From NCBI GenBank assembly GCA_027005175.1, contig JALTMC010000227.1:1-6334 (forward strand): a stretch of 6,334 nt of DNA, written 5' to 3'. The notes under the pieces were generated by a model. The model did not search any database. It was not told the origin of the DNA and saw only the letters and a program-made list of their open reading frames with translations. How positions within the stretch are numbered: the first letter of the stretch is position 1; each line of letters starts with the position of its first letter. This document shows positions 1 to 6,016 of the stretch, piece by piece. This DNA comes from Myxococcales bacterium (GTDB lineage Bacteria; Myxococcota_C; UBA6777). The position numbers and the translations under genes were made by a program.

Positions 1-1121
1 CGAGAGAGGAGTGTGACACGAACACGTAGTTTTTGGCCTGCATTGGCCTGGAGTGCAACTCGTGTTGTGGGTTTTTGTTGTAACATTTGCAGGGATTGTT
101 TGGCGAGTTCTGTGAGTTCTCTTCGGGCGGCGGGTTGGCCGAGGTAGATCCGTCGGGTCCAGGGAGATGCGAGCGCGATGAGGTATCTTCCATCGGGAGC
201 GATGATGTAGGCATTGTCGAGCATATGGTAGCCAGAGACGCTGCCTGTTTTGTTGTAGACGCGAGCTTTGCGTCCCCAGATCTTGTGGATAGCGGGACGA
301 ATCCACTTCCCATATCGAAGCAGTGCTCGACGCCATCGTCGTGCATCACTTTGATACCAGGGAAATCGTTCGGATGGGGGGATCTCGTTGTGTAGAACAA
401 TGCGTCTTAACACCTCTTGGATTTCAAAGAGGGATGTACAATTTTTGGGACAGTTTGGGAAGTGGAGTTTGGAGCGGCGTAAAGGAATAACGCCCACTTT
501 CCCTTTTTGGCGGTAATAGATTGGAGGGGAAGGGTTTAATGTGCCACTGCCTCCGTAGGCGATCTGCAAGATAAGTCGGGGGATTCCAAGGCGTGCTCGC
601 TGGCTTTGGGTCAGTCCATTCAAGTCATCCAGGCCAGCGATAAGCATCAATCGATCGTAGATCTTATTGTTTAATCTGCGATACATGCGGGATACGGAAC
701 CACGGAAGCTTCCGATTCTGTCGCGAAAATGGATTTTGGCAGTGCCATCGAGTTTGTATTTTCGCAGTGTCATTAACGCTCCAGCCGCAGCCCAAATCTT
801 AATCGTAGAGGCGGGCCAGTATTTTCCTGGAGAGTAGGCAAAGCCGGTGTCACCGAGACTGTAGTATTGAAAGGCTGGTTGATTCACACCTGGTACGATA
901 CGAGCCATGATTAAAAAACTGCGTTTGACAGGTTGGTAACCACTCGCACGAAAAGATAGCTTTAGGCTAGAGCGGTCGGCGGTAGCCTGTGCTTTTTCAA
1001 ACCATGATGCTGGTTGGATGGCTAGTCTACAGCGACGTCGTGCGGTGGCTTTTGGAGCGGGTAGTGTTAACAGCAATAAGGGTGCCCACAAAGAGGTCCA
1101 GAACAACCGGGTTTTTCGCAT
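1..1121 (-). CDS. Secreted serine hydrolase of the class A beta-lactamase/PBP-like fold, partial (C-terminus beyond left edge)
   Basis: An uninterrupted minus-strand frame of 373 codons runs from an ATG at 1121 off the left edge, so the C-terminus is missing. The N-terminus looks like a signal peptide: Arg/Lys at 2-5, a hydrophobic stretch about 6-20, and Ala-Thr-Ala at 25-27 before an Arg cluster. This places the enzyme in the periplasm or outside the cell. The nucleophile motif is S105-T-I-K108 (SxxK), and K291-T-G293 is the KTG motif. Both are typical of penicillin-interacting serine hydrolases and beta-lactamase2-like proteins. Where the family has S-x-N, before the YDRL-like helix, this protein reads L150-N-N152, so the serine seems lost. 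AGAGG lies 8 bases before the ATG; an in-frame ATG 30 bases upstream (1151) is possible but would extend the signal peptide. It lies 46 bases downstream of the prenyltransferase gene, probably in one transcript. Whether it is a carboxypeptidase, a beta-lactamase or inactive cannot be told. Confidence 0.8.
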   Translation of the reverse strand, partial: MRKTRLFWTSLWAPLLLLTLPAPKATARRRCRLAIQPASWFEKAQATADRSSLKLSFRASGYQPVKRSFLIMARIVPGVNQPAFQYYSLGDTGFAYSPGKYWPASTIKIWAAAGALMTLRKYKLDGTAKIHFRDRIGSFRGSVSRMYRRLNNKIYDRLMLIAGLDDLNGLTQSQRARLGIPRLILQIAYGGSGTLNPSPPIYYRQKGKVGVIPLRRSKLHFPNCPKNCTSLFEIQEVLRRIVLHNEIPPSERFPWYQSDARRWRRALLRYGKWIRPAIHKIWGRKARVYNKTGSVSGYHMLDNAYIIAPDGRYLIALASPWTRRIYLGQPAARRELTELAKQSLQMLQQKPTTRVALQANAGQKLRVRVTLLS

Positions 1122-1167
1122 AGTATCATCCTCTGTCTTATGGTGATTCATCGTTGTGGGTCGCGGG

Positions 1168-2034
1168 TTAGTGTCCAACGAGTGTTCCGCGAGCCCAGAG
1201 CCAATGCATACTGATGACAGCGATCAGGTTCCAGCTTATAAAAAAGACCTTGACGACAAGGGAAGGGTAGGCTCGCCCTCGAAAGACAAACAAAGCATCG
1301 ATCGTAAAGATAGCAGCACTCACCATGAGAAATCCTGCAACAATGATATCGCGTTGCCACAAGATGATGCTCTCTGTGATAAGGATGGCAACCAGCAATA
1401 ATTTTCCTGGGAATATACCGATGACATTGGCAGTTGTTTTTCGACCCGCTTTGCGGTCCGCTTCGATATCCATGAGCTGTCCAAACAGGTGGCTGTGCAT
1501 GGCAAAGAGGGCTGCGAAAGCCATCGTTGTGAGGGGGAGCTGTGGAACATTGTTGAGCCAGCTACTCAACACAAAGATGAGCAGATATCCGACCTGACTG
1601 AGTATATCGAGGCCGGGATAGTTTTTGGTGCCGAGTCCAGGGCCGTTGTAGAGGACGTTGGCGAATAGCATTAAGCCAAACCACAACAACATTTTGTACC
1701 CTGCGATCCATACAAACAAGCCTAGAAAAGGGAGCTGGAACCAGACCATGGACTTGACCAGCCATGGGGTTTGTGACGGATCGAGTCGGGCACCGAACAG
1801 AAAGCTATCTTTGCGTGGGTTGTGTTTGTCCGTCTCGATATCCATCAGGTCATTCCAGCCATACATCAATAGACCAAGGGGAAAGCAGACATAGAAGCAA
1901 CCGAGCCAAAAGACCCAGGAACCGAACATATCACGCTGGCCGAAAGGCAGCAAAAAGAACCATAATGTGGTTACGTAAAAGCCAGGCCGTGAGACTTTTA
2001 CAAGGAACAAAGCTTTCTCAACATAGTGCTGCAC
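1168..2034 (-). CDS. UbiA-family membrane prenyltransferase
   Basis: This 288-residue, highly hydrophobic protein has several membrane segments. Both aspartate-rich motifs of the UbiA superfamily are present: N61-D62-x-x-D65-x-x-x-D69, followed by K/R residues, and D189-x-E191-x-D193 followed by RKAGRKT. These bind Mg2+ and the prenyl diphosphate, and the enzyme transfers the prenyl chain to an aromatic or other lipophilic acceptor in the inner membrane. The length is normal for the family. The start is GTG at 2034: no upstream in-frame ATG exists before a stop, and GGAG sits six bases ahead. The acceptor is unknown. No quinone, heme, chlorophyll or archaeal-type lipid gene lies nearby to assign it, so UbiA, MenA or COX10 roles are not supported. 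The serine hydrolase gene follows on the same strand. Confidence 0.9.
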   Translation of the reverse strand: MQHYVEKALFLVKVSRPGFYVTTLWFFLLPFGQRDMFGSWVFWLGCFYVCFPLGLLMYGWNDLMDIETDKHNPRKDSFLFGARLDPSQTPWLVKSMVWFQLPFLGLFVWIAGYKMLLWFGLMLFANVLYNGPGLGTKNYPGLDILSQVGYLLIFVLSSWLNNVPQLPLTTMAFAALFAMHSHLFGQLMDIEADRKAGRKTTANVIGIFPGKLLLVAILITESIILWQRDIIVAGFLMVSAAIFTIDALFVFRGRAYPSLVVKVFFISWNLIAVISMHWLWARGTLVGH

Positions 2035-2040
2035 AGGAAA

Positions 2041-2044
2041 CTCC
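2041..2044 (-). promoter_or_regulatory. Ribosome binding site for the GTG start of the prenyltransferase
   Basis: GGAG on the minus strand lies six bases before the GTG at 2034. It decides the start because the frame upstream of this GTG has no ATG before an in-frame TGA. Confidence 0.6.
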
Positions 2045-2148
2045 AGCGATTTGTACGAGGTCGAGTTGGAACAGACTCTTGCGTTCTTTCATCGATACCA
2101 TATATGAATGATGAATAAAAATTGGATCGCACTTGGAAGTTTTCCCCT

Positions 2149-2178
2149 TTGAGGGCGTGTCATCGGACAAGCTATGCA
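2149..2178 (+). promoter_or_regulatory. Possible sigma-70-like promoter for the plus-strand operon
   Basis: TTGAGG (2149-2154) and TATGCA (2173-2178) are separated by 18 bases, in the divergent region ahead of the start at 2203. Both boxes are only partial matches to the consensus, so this is a weak proposal. AT-rich sequence around 2095-2125 could hold the promoter of the opposite-strand prenyltransferase gene, but I could not choose a convincing pair of boxes there. Confidence 0.25.
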
Positions 2179-2191
2179 CGTCCTTTACCAC

Positions 2192-2196
2192 AAGGA
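2192..2196 (+). promoter_or_regulatory. Ribosome binding site that fixes the BKACE start
   Basis: AAGGA lies six bases before ATG 2203. It favours that start over an in-frame ATG at 2122, which would add 27 residues with no family counterpart. Confidence 0.65.
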
Positions 2197-2202
2197 ACGA
2201 TA

Positions 2203-3060
2203 ATGGACAAAGCAATTCTAACCTGTGCTCTGAACGGTGTTTTGACGAATCCAAAGCAGCATCCTGTGCCTGTGACACCGAAGGAGATGGCGGCTTCAGC
2301 AAAGCAAGCTTATGATGCGGGTGCATCCATTGTGCATATACACTTTCGATGCCAGGAGCCCGATCTCGGTCATCTTCCATCATGGGACCCTGCGGTGGCA
2401 AGGGCTTGTAGCGATGCTGTTCGAGACGCTTGCCCAGGGGTGATTATCAACCAAACCACAGGATTAATCGGCCCTGATGTCTCTGGTCCCCTTGCTTGTA
2501 TGGAAGCGATCAAGCCAGAGATTGCCGCTTGCAATGCAGGCAGTCTCAACTACCTGAAGCTTCGCAGCAACGGAGCCTGGGCATGGCCTCCTATGCTCTT
2601 TGACAACCCCGTTGAGAAGGTCGGAGAGATGCTCGATGCGATGAATGCACTTGGTGCACGACCTGAATTTGAATGTTTTGATGTTGGAATTGTGCGTTCT
2701 GTTGAATTGTACCTGAAAGCAGGTATGACAGAGACCGCACAGTACAATTTTGTGATGGGGGTTGCTTCTGGAATGCCTGTTGACTCAGACTTGTTGGAAC
2801 TACTGCTTCGTTACAAAGGAGAGGGGGCTCACTGGCAGACCACGCTCATCGGTCGTGCTGAAATCTGGCCCGTTCACCAGCGTGCAGCAGAGCTTGGAGG
2901 GATGCTTCGAACCGGTGTGGAAGATACATTCTTTCTCCCCAATGGTGAACGAACGACTGGCAACGGCCCGTTGATGGAAACATTGGCTCAATACGCTCGT
3001 AATGCCGGTCGGGAAATTGCTTCACCTGCCGAAGCAAGAGATATCTTGGGGCTCAATTGA
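2203..3060 (+). CDS. Beta-keto acid cleavage enzyme (BKACE, DUF849/Kce-like)
   Basis: This 285-residue TIM-barrel protein belongs to the family of 3-keto-5-aminohexanoate cleavage enzyme (Kce). These enzymes take a beta-keto acid and acetyl-CoA and give acetoacetate plus a new acyl-CoA, using a divalent metal, usually zinc. The metal ligands are visible: H45-I-H47 after the early GASIV strand, and E240 in R236-T-G-V-E240-D241, which keeps the family R-x-x-x-E-D pattern. Other family blocks are I-I-N-Q-T-T-G near 85 and G-V-A-S-G-M-P near 185. From memory of the Kce structure, Glu14 contacts the substrate amino group. Here the aligned residue is Leu14, so the natural substrate is probably not the lysine-fermentation intermediate. 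Cys50 replaces the usual acidic residue after HxHxR. The acyl-CoA dehydrogenase gene starts 31 bases downstream and could act on the acyl-CoA product. Confidence 0.9.
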   Translation: MDKAILTCALNGVLTNPKQHPVPVTPKEMAASAKQAYDAGASIVHIHFRCQEPDLGHLPSWDPAVARACSDAVRDACPGVIINQTTGLIGPDVSGPLACMEAIKPEIAACNAGSLNYLKLRSNGAWAWPPMLFDNPVEKVGEMLDAMNALGARPEFECFDVGIVRSVELYLKAGMTETAQYNFVMGVASGMPVDSDLLELLLRYKGEGAHWQTTLIGRAEIWPVHQRAAELGGMLRTGVEDTFFLPNGERTTGNGPLMETLAQYARNAGREIASPAEARDILGLN

Positions 3061-3077
3061 GTTAGGTCGTTGGTTGA

Positions 3078-3084
3078 AAGAGGG
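3078..3084 (+). promoter_or_regulatory. Ribosome binding site that fixes the acyl-CoA dehydrogenase start
   Basis: AAGAGGG lies seven bases before ATG 3092. It supports that start over an in-frame ATG at 3002, which lies inside the preceding gene. Confidence 0.65.
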
Positions 3085-3091
3085 TTTTGTT

Positions 3092-4255
3092 ATGAAGTTT
3101 ACGCAAGAGCATCAATTGTTTCGTCAAAGTCTACGCAAGTTTATTAAGACGGAGATCAACCCCTATGTGGAGAAGTGGGAGGAGGATGAGACATTTCCAG
3201 CTCATGAGTTGTTTGGAAAGATGGGAGAGCAAGGTTTTTTGGGAATGGCCTACCCGGAGGAGTATGGTGGTTTGGGGCTCGACTATTCCTATCATGTGAT
3301 ACTGGCGGAAGAGCTGGGGCGTCAGTGTGATTGTGCAGGCATTCCGATGGCTGTGGCAGTGCAGACAGATATGGCGACACCAGCCTTGGCGGCCTTTGGA
3401 AGTGAAGAGCTGAAGCAGAAGTATCTCGCTCCAGCGATTCGTGGGGAGATGGTCGCGGCCATCGCCGTGACGGAACCCAATGCAGGTTCTGACGTGGCTG
3501 CGATTCAAACCCGAGCCGAATCAGACGGCGATGATTATATCATCAACGGAAGTAAGCTTTATATTACCAACGGAACCCAAGCGGACTGGCTTTGTTTACT
3601 GGCTAGAACCTCCGTAGAATCGGGGTTTCGTGGCATGTCGTTGATTGTTGTGCCCACGAATACACCAGGATATAAGGTGAGTCGCAAACTGAAAAAGCTA
3701 GGGAATCATTCGAGTGATACGGCTGAGTTATTTTTTGATAATGTACGTGTTCCCAAATCGCATTGCATTGGTGAAGAGGGTATGGGCTTTATCTTACAGA
3801 TGCAACAGTTTCAAAAGGAGCGAATGGTTGCCTCGATTATGGCGACAACAGGAGCTGAGAGAATCGTTCGTATGACGATCGAGTATTGTCGTGAACGCAA
3901 GACCTTTGGTATGCCTTTAATTGATAACCAATGGATTCATTTTAAGTTATCGGAGCTTCTGACAGAGCTGGAGATTCTGAAGCAGTTTAACTACCATTGT
4001 GCTCGTGAGATGATCAAAGGTGAGGATGTCACCAAAGAAGTGTCAATGGCCAAGCTCAAGTCAGCCCGACTTGCTCGTGAGGTTGCTGACACCTGTATGC
4101 AATTCCACGGTGGAATGGGCTATATGGAGGAATATCCTATCGCTCGTTATTTTCGCGATGCTCGACTTGTCTCCATTGGCGGTGGGGCTGACGAAGTGAT
4201 GCTTGGAATTATTGCAAAGTTTGAAGGTATCTTACCCCGTCGTCGAAAGTCTTAA
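3092..4255 (+). CDS. Acyl-CoA dehydrogenase (FAD-dependent)
   Basis: This 387-residue protein is full length for the acyl-CoA dehydrogenase family, which oxidises acyl-CoA to 2-enoyl-CoA in the cytoplasm and passes electrons to electron-transfer flavoprotein. In order there is an all-helical N-domain (about 1-120), a beta domain with the FAD/substrate block A-V-T-E-P-N-A-G-S-D (125-134), and a C-terminal helical domain. The last contains R-K-T-F-G (269-273), Q-F-H-G-G-M-G-Y (337-344) and Y-F-R-D-A-R (353-358). The catalytic glutamate of the medium-chain enzyme (in its YEGT loop) is absent: the loop here reads I-G-G-G-A-D-E (362-368). E243 in Q-K-E-R-M lies where isovaleryl-CoA and long-chain acyl-CoA dehydrogenases place their base, so it is the likely catalytic residue. 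The gene follows the BKACE gene by 31 bases in the same operon. Chain-length or branched-chain preference cannot be read from the sequence. Confidence 0.95.
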   Translation: MKFTQEHQLFRQSLRKFIKTEINPYVEKWEEDETFPAHELFGKMGEQGFLGMAYPEEYGGLGLDYSYHVILAEELGRQCDCAGIPMAVAVQTDMATPALAAFGSEELKQKYLAPAIRGEMVAAIAVTEPNAGSDVAAIQTRAESDGDDYIINGSKLYITNGTQADWLCLLARTSVESGFRGMSLIVVPTNTPGYKVSRKLKKLGNHSSDTAELFFDNVRVPKSHCIGEEGMGFILQMQQFQKERMVASIMATTGAERIVRMTIEYCRERKTFGMPLIDNQWIHFKLSELLTELEILKQFNYHCAREMIKGEDVTKEVSMAKLKSARLAREVADTCMQFHGGMGYMEEYPIARYFRDARLVSIGGGADEVMLGIIAKFEGILPRRRKS

Positions 4256-4290
4256 CGCTTCTTTTAAGCTCACAGAACTAGGAGTATCTC

Positions 4291-4746
4291 ATGCACATCG
4301 GATTTGATCTTACCTCAGGTGAAATTCTCCATGAGTTGACGTTGCCTGACAACACCATTTTGCTGATAGCACCCGGTCTGATGCTCGCTCCAAGCCGTGG
4401 AGAACTCCGTTGTGGCTTACTCGACGACACGATCTCTCATGGTGAACTCACGCTTATGGTTGCACCCGAAGATATGCAACGTATGGCTGATGCTGGGGTG
4501 GTCGGCATTCCCGAATCAGGTGAGTGGGTGGAGCATCTTCTGGTGGAGGTTACCTTTTCCCTCAACACCGAGCGTTTCGGTGAGTACGCTGCTCAGTTCA
4601 GCCGGGTCGATGAACCGATGGACCTGCTCTTCCTTCGAGATGATGTCTTTCCTGTGCTTCTCAATCTCAAGTACTACGACGTCTCTCGTATTGTACAAGA
4701 GACCGCGAGTGTGGAGAGTGAAGTCGAACTCTCCCAGGAGGAATAA
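4291..4746 (+). CDS. Unrecognised acidic 151-residue protein
   Basis: I do not recognise a family. The ATG at 4291 has a good AGGAG six bases upstream, and the gene starts 35 bases after the acyl-CoA dehydrogenase stop, so it is probably co-transcribed. The protein is acidic, with a Glu-rich tail (about 138-151), and has no signal peptide, no long membrane segment and a single Cys (Cys41 in the RCGLLDD stretch). The first 60 residues alternate hydrophobic and polar positions, which suggests beta structure. The region around 80-130 looks mixed alpha/beta. It is probably soluble and cytoplasmic. Its position between fatty-acid and redox genes suggests an accessory role, but nothing in the sequence gives one. 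Confidence 0.75.
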   Translation: MHIGFDLTSGEILHELTLPDNTILLIAPGLMLAPSRGELRCGLLDDTISHGELTLMVAPEDMQRMADAGVVGIPESGEWVEHLLVEVTFSLNTERFGEYAAQFSRVDEPMDLLFLRDDVFPVLLNLKYYDVSRIVQETASVESEVELSQEE

Positions 4747-4827
4747 ACTCTTCCAAAAAAATTTGCTACCTTTCTATCGTGATTTGTCTCCTTAGGGGTA
4801 CGCCAATTCGGGCACTCAAAGGATACA

Positions 4828-5154
4828 ATGATGACAAAGCAACCTATTTCATTAACTGCTTTGAACTTTCAAGATGTTGTGTTGCGAGATGACTCTGTCC
4901 CTGTACTTGTCGATTTTTGGGCACCCTGGTGCAAGCCCTGTCGTGTGATGGAGCCTTTACTTGATGAACTCAACGAAGAACTCAAGGGTGAGGCCATTAT
5001 CGCAAAAGTCAATGTGGATGAAGAGCCCTTGTTGGCTGATACTATTCGAATTCGCTCGATCCCAACTCTCTTGCTTTTTCGAAGTGGACACCTTGAAGAT
5101 CTGATTGTGGGTGTTCCTTCCAAACAACGTTTACGCGAGATGTTAGCTTTATGA
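4828..5154 (+). CDS. Thioredoxin with WCKPC active site
   Basis: This 108-residue single-domain thioredoxin is close to the usual length and has no signal peptide, so it is cytoplasmic. The active site is W34-C35-K36-P37-C38, inside D29-F-W-A-P-W-C. It therefore has Lys where classical thioredoxin has Gly, which may shift redox potential or partner choice. D29 (the buried Asp) and the cis-proline P79 in S-I-P79-T are present, and the fold ends with the expected C-terminal helix. Two ATGs stand in tandem; AAAGGA at 4818-4823 is four bases from the first and seven from the second, so translation may begin at 4831. The stop overlaps the next ATG by four bases (ATGA), which implies translational coupling to the tiny membrane peptide gene. 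The gene follows the 151-residue protein after 81 bases that hold no clear terminator. Confidence 0.95.
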   Translation: MMTKQPISLTALNFQDVVLRDDSVPVLVDFWAPWCKPCRVMEPLLDELNEELKGEAIIAKVNVDEEPLLADTIRIRSIPTLLLFRSGHLEDLIVGVPSKQRLREMLAL

Positions 5155-5309
5155 ACTGGGAAGCTTTTCTTTTTATCGGTGTCTACCTTGCCCTACAACT
5201 GTGGATCTTACCCAAAATGGGAGTCTCTACGTGAATGAGTGGAGCCTGCTTTCCGGAGGAAAAGCAACAACCCAACCAACCTAATCAACCTAATCACTCT
5301 CATGAGTAA
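5151..5309 (+). CDS. Candidate small membrane selenoprotein (in-frame UGA read as Sec28)
   Basis: The ATG overlaps the thioredoxin stop (ATGA). The frame gives 27 residues, a TGA at 5232-5234, then 24 more residues to TAA at 5307-5309. Read through, it is a 52-residue peptide. A single hydrophobic helix spans about residues 5-20. P21-K22-M-G-V-S-T follows, then Sec28-M-S-G-A-Cys33, and last a Pro/Asn/Gln-rich tail with two copies of Gln-Pro-Asn. Sec28 and Cys33 could form a selenenylsulfide. Lys22 after the helix suggests a cytoplasmic C-terminus, on the same side as the thioredoxin. Support for read-through is threefold: a SECIS-like hairpin directly after the UGA, a Cys five residues on, and a TAA just ahead of the DUF302 ribosome binding site, so that no unexplained gap remains. 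The alternative is a 27-residue peptide ending at 5234, with or without a second small ORF from ATG 5235. I do not recognise the family with certainty. Confidence 0.65.
5247..5266 (+). promoter_or_regulatory. SECIS-like hairpin downstream of the in-frame UGA
   Basis: TGCTTTCC (5247-5254) pairs with GGAAAAGCA (5258-5266), giving eight base pairs with one bulged A. The apical loop is GGA (5255-5257). Twenty bases separate the UGA from the loop. Known bacterial SECIS elements have a short loop with G in its first positions at about this distance. The E. coli fdhF element, as I recall it, has a loop starting GG about 18 bases after its UGA. SelB carrying Sec-tRNA would bind here. No selA, selB or selC is visible in the window. 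Confidence 0.6.
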
Positions 5310-5323
5310 CAGGAGACAGTATC

Positions 5324-5752
5324 ATGTCGGAAAGTGTGAATACGAGCTTTGGAAGCCCAGAATATGGCATTACAAAAAACCTTGGACCTGTCGGTATAGA
5401 GGCAGCGCGTGAGGCTATCGAAGCTGCTTTGAAAGAAGAAGGTTTTGGTATACTCACGGAGATCAATGTGAAAGCTACTTTAAAGAAGAAAATCGATGCA
5501 GATTTTCGTCCGTATGTCATACTGGGTGCTTGCAATCCAAAGCTGGCACATCACGCGTTGCAAGCTGAGCTACCGATTGGTTTGTTGTTGCCATGCAATG
5601 TTGTATTGTCTCAGGAAGACAACGGCAATGTGATGGCATCTGCTATCGATCCCATCAAGATGTTTGAGGTCGTTAATCGTCCAGATGTTGCACCTCTCGC
5701 TGAAGAAGTAAAAGCAAGCTTACTCCGCGTGATGGAGCGAGTTGCTGGTTAA
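5324..5752 (+). CDS. DUF302 family protein
   Basis: This 142-residue cytoplasmic protein matches the DUF302 family closely. The core block G-F-G-I-L-T-E-I-N-V-K (about 40-50) is followed by F-R-P-Y-V-I-L-G-A-C-N-P (61-72) and G-L-L-L-P-C-N-V-V (85-93), then S-A-I-D-P near 106-110. It keeps the two cysteines (about C70 and C90) commonly seen in this family. The biochemical function of DUF302 is unsettled. AGGAGA seven bases before the ATG fixes the start, and the gene begins 14 bases after the TAA of the candidate selenoprotein ORF. The close linkage with a thioredoxin and a Sec/Cys peptide suggests a thiol or sulfur redox role, which is inference only. It is the last gene of the plus-strand block. 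Confidence 0.9.
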   Translation: MSESVNTSFGSPEYGITKNLGPVGIEAAREAIEAALKEEGFGILTEINVKATLKKKIDADFRPYVILGACNPKLAHHALQAELPIGLLLPCNVVLSQEDNGNVMASAIDPIKMFEVVNRPDVAPLAEEVKASLLRVMERVAG

Positions 5753-5940
5753 GATATGGTTCGAGCCCCTTCCCCTTCCCCAGCAAGTCATGTAAAGCCC
5801 CTTTCTCTGTTTTGGTACGTCGCGTAAGGTCCCTTTTCGAGCTAGATCATCGCCGGTATCTTGGTGAGCACCCGTCTTTGTCGTCTTTGTAGGATTGGGT
5901 TTATTCCAAGTTGTCTTATGGGCGGTGATAATATTTTAAT

Positions 5941-5956
5941 GTCGTGGTGGGATTTG
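5941..5956 (-). repeat. Short imperfect copy of a tRNA 3' end
   Basis: These 16 bases match the 3' end (T-loop, T-stem and acceptor strand) of the tRNA at 6017-6090, in the same orientation, with one substitution and one missing base. A partly similar AAACCC segment follows at 5962-5967 after an insertion. No matching 5' acceptor strand is found nearby, so this is not a full tRNA. It could be a decayed tRNA, a partial duplication or an old attachment-type scar. No integrase is visible. Confidence 0.4.
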
Positions 5957-5986
5957 TATGCAAACCCGACAGGTGACCACCCCGCT

Positions 5987-6007
5987 GAGTCCGTCACATC
6001 CGGGCTC
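5987..6007 (-). other. Hairpin just downstream of the tRNA pair
   Basis: Seven base pairs (GAGTCCG at 5987-5993 with CGGGCTC at 6001-6007, one wobble) close a seven-base loop. It begins about nine bases past the discriminator base of the nearer tRNA, in the direction of tRNA transcription. No T-run follows on either strand, so it is not a standard intrinsic terminator. It may help 3' processing or end transcription in the convergent gap. The rest of 5753-6016 shows no coding or RNA feature that I can support. Confidence 0.3.
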
Positions 6008-6016
6008 GTGTGTTGT

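Noticed and set aside
87-395. Plus-strand ORF of 102 codons
   Set aside because: It is opposite the serine hydrolase frame, which has signal peptide, SxxK and KTG motifs; this one has no recognisable domain.
2122-2202. Longer N-terminus for the BKACE protein
   Set aside because: The extra 27 residues are not family-like, and AAGGA is placed correctly for ATG 2203.
2018-2401. Minus-strand ORF spanning the divergent promoter region
   Set aside because: It overlaps the starts of both the prenyltransferase and BKACE genes and has no protein-like features.
3002-3091. Longer N-terminus for the acyl-CoA dehydrogenase
   Set aside because: It would lie inside the BKACE gene; AAGAGGG precedes ATG 3092, where family homology begins.
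4747-4827. Terminator or separate promoter before the thioredoxin gene
   Set aside because: There is no hairpin followed by a T-run and no convincing -35/-10 pair; only a run of A and mixed sequence is seen.
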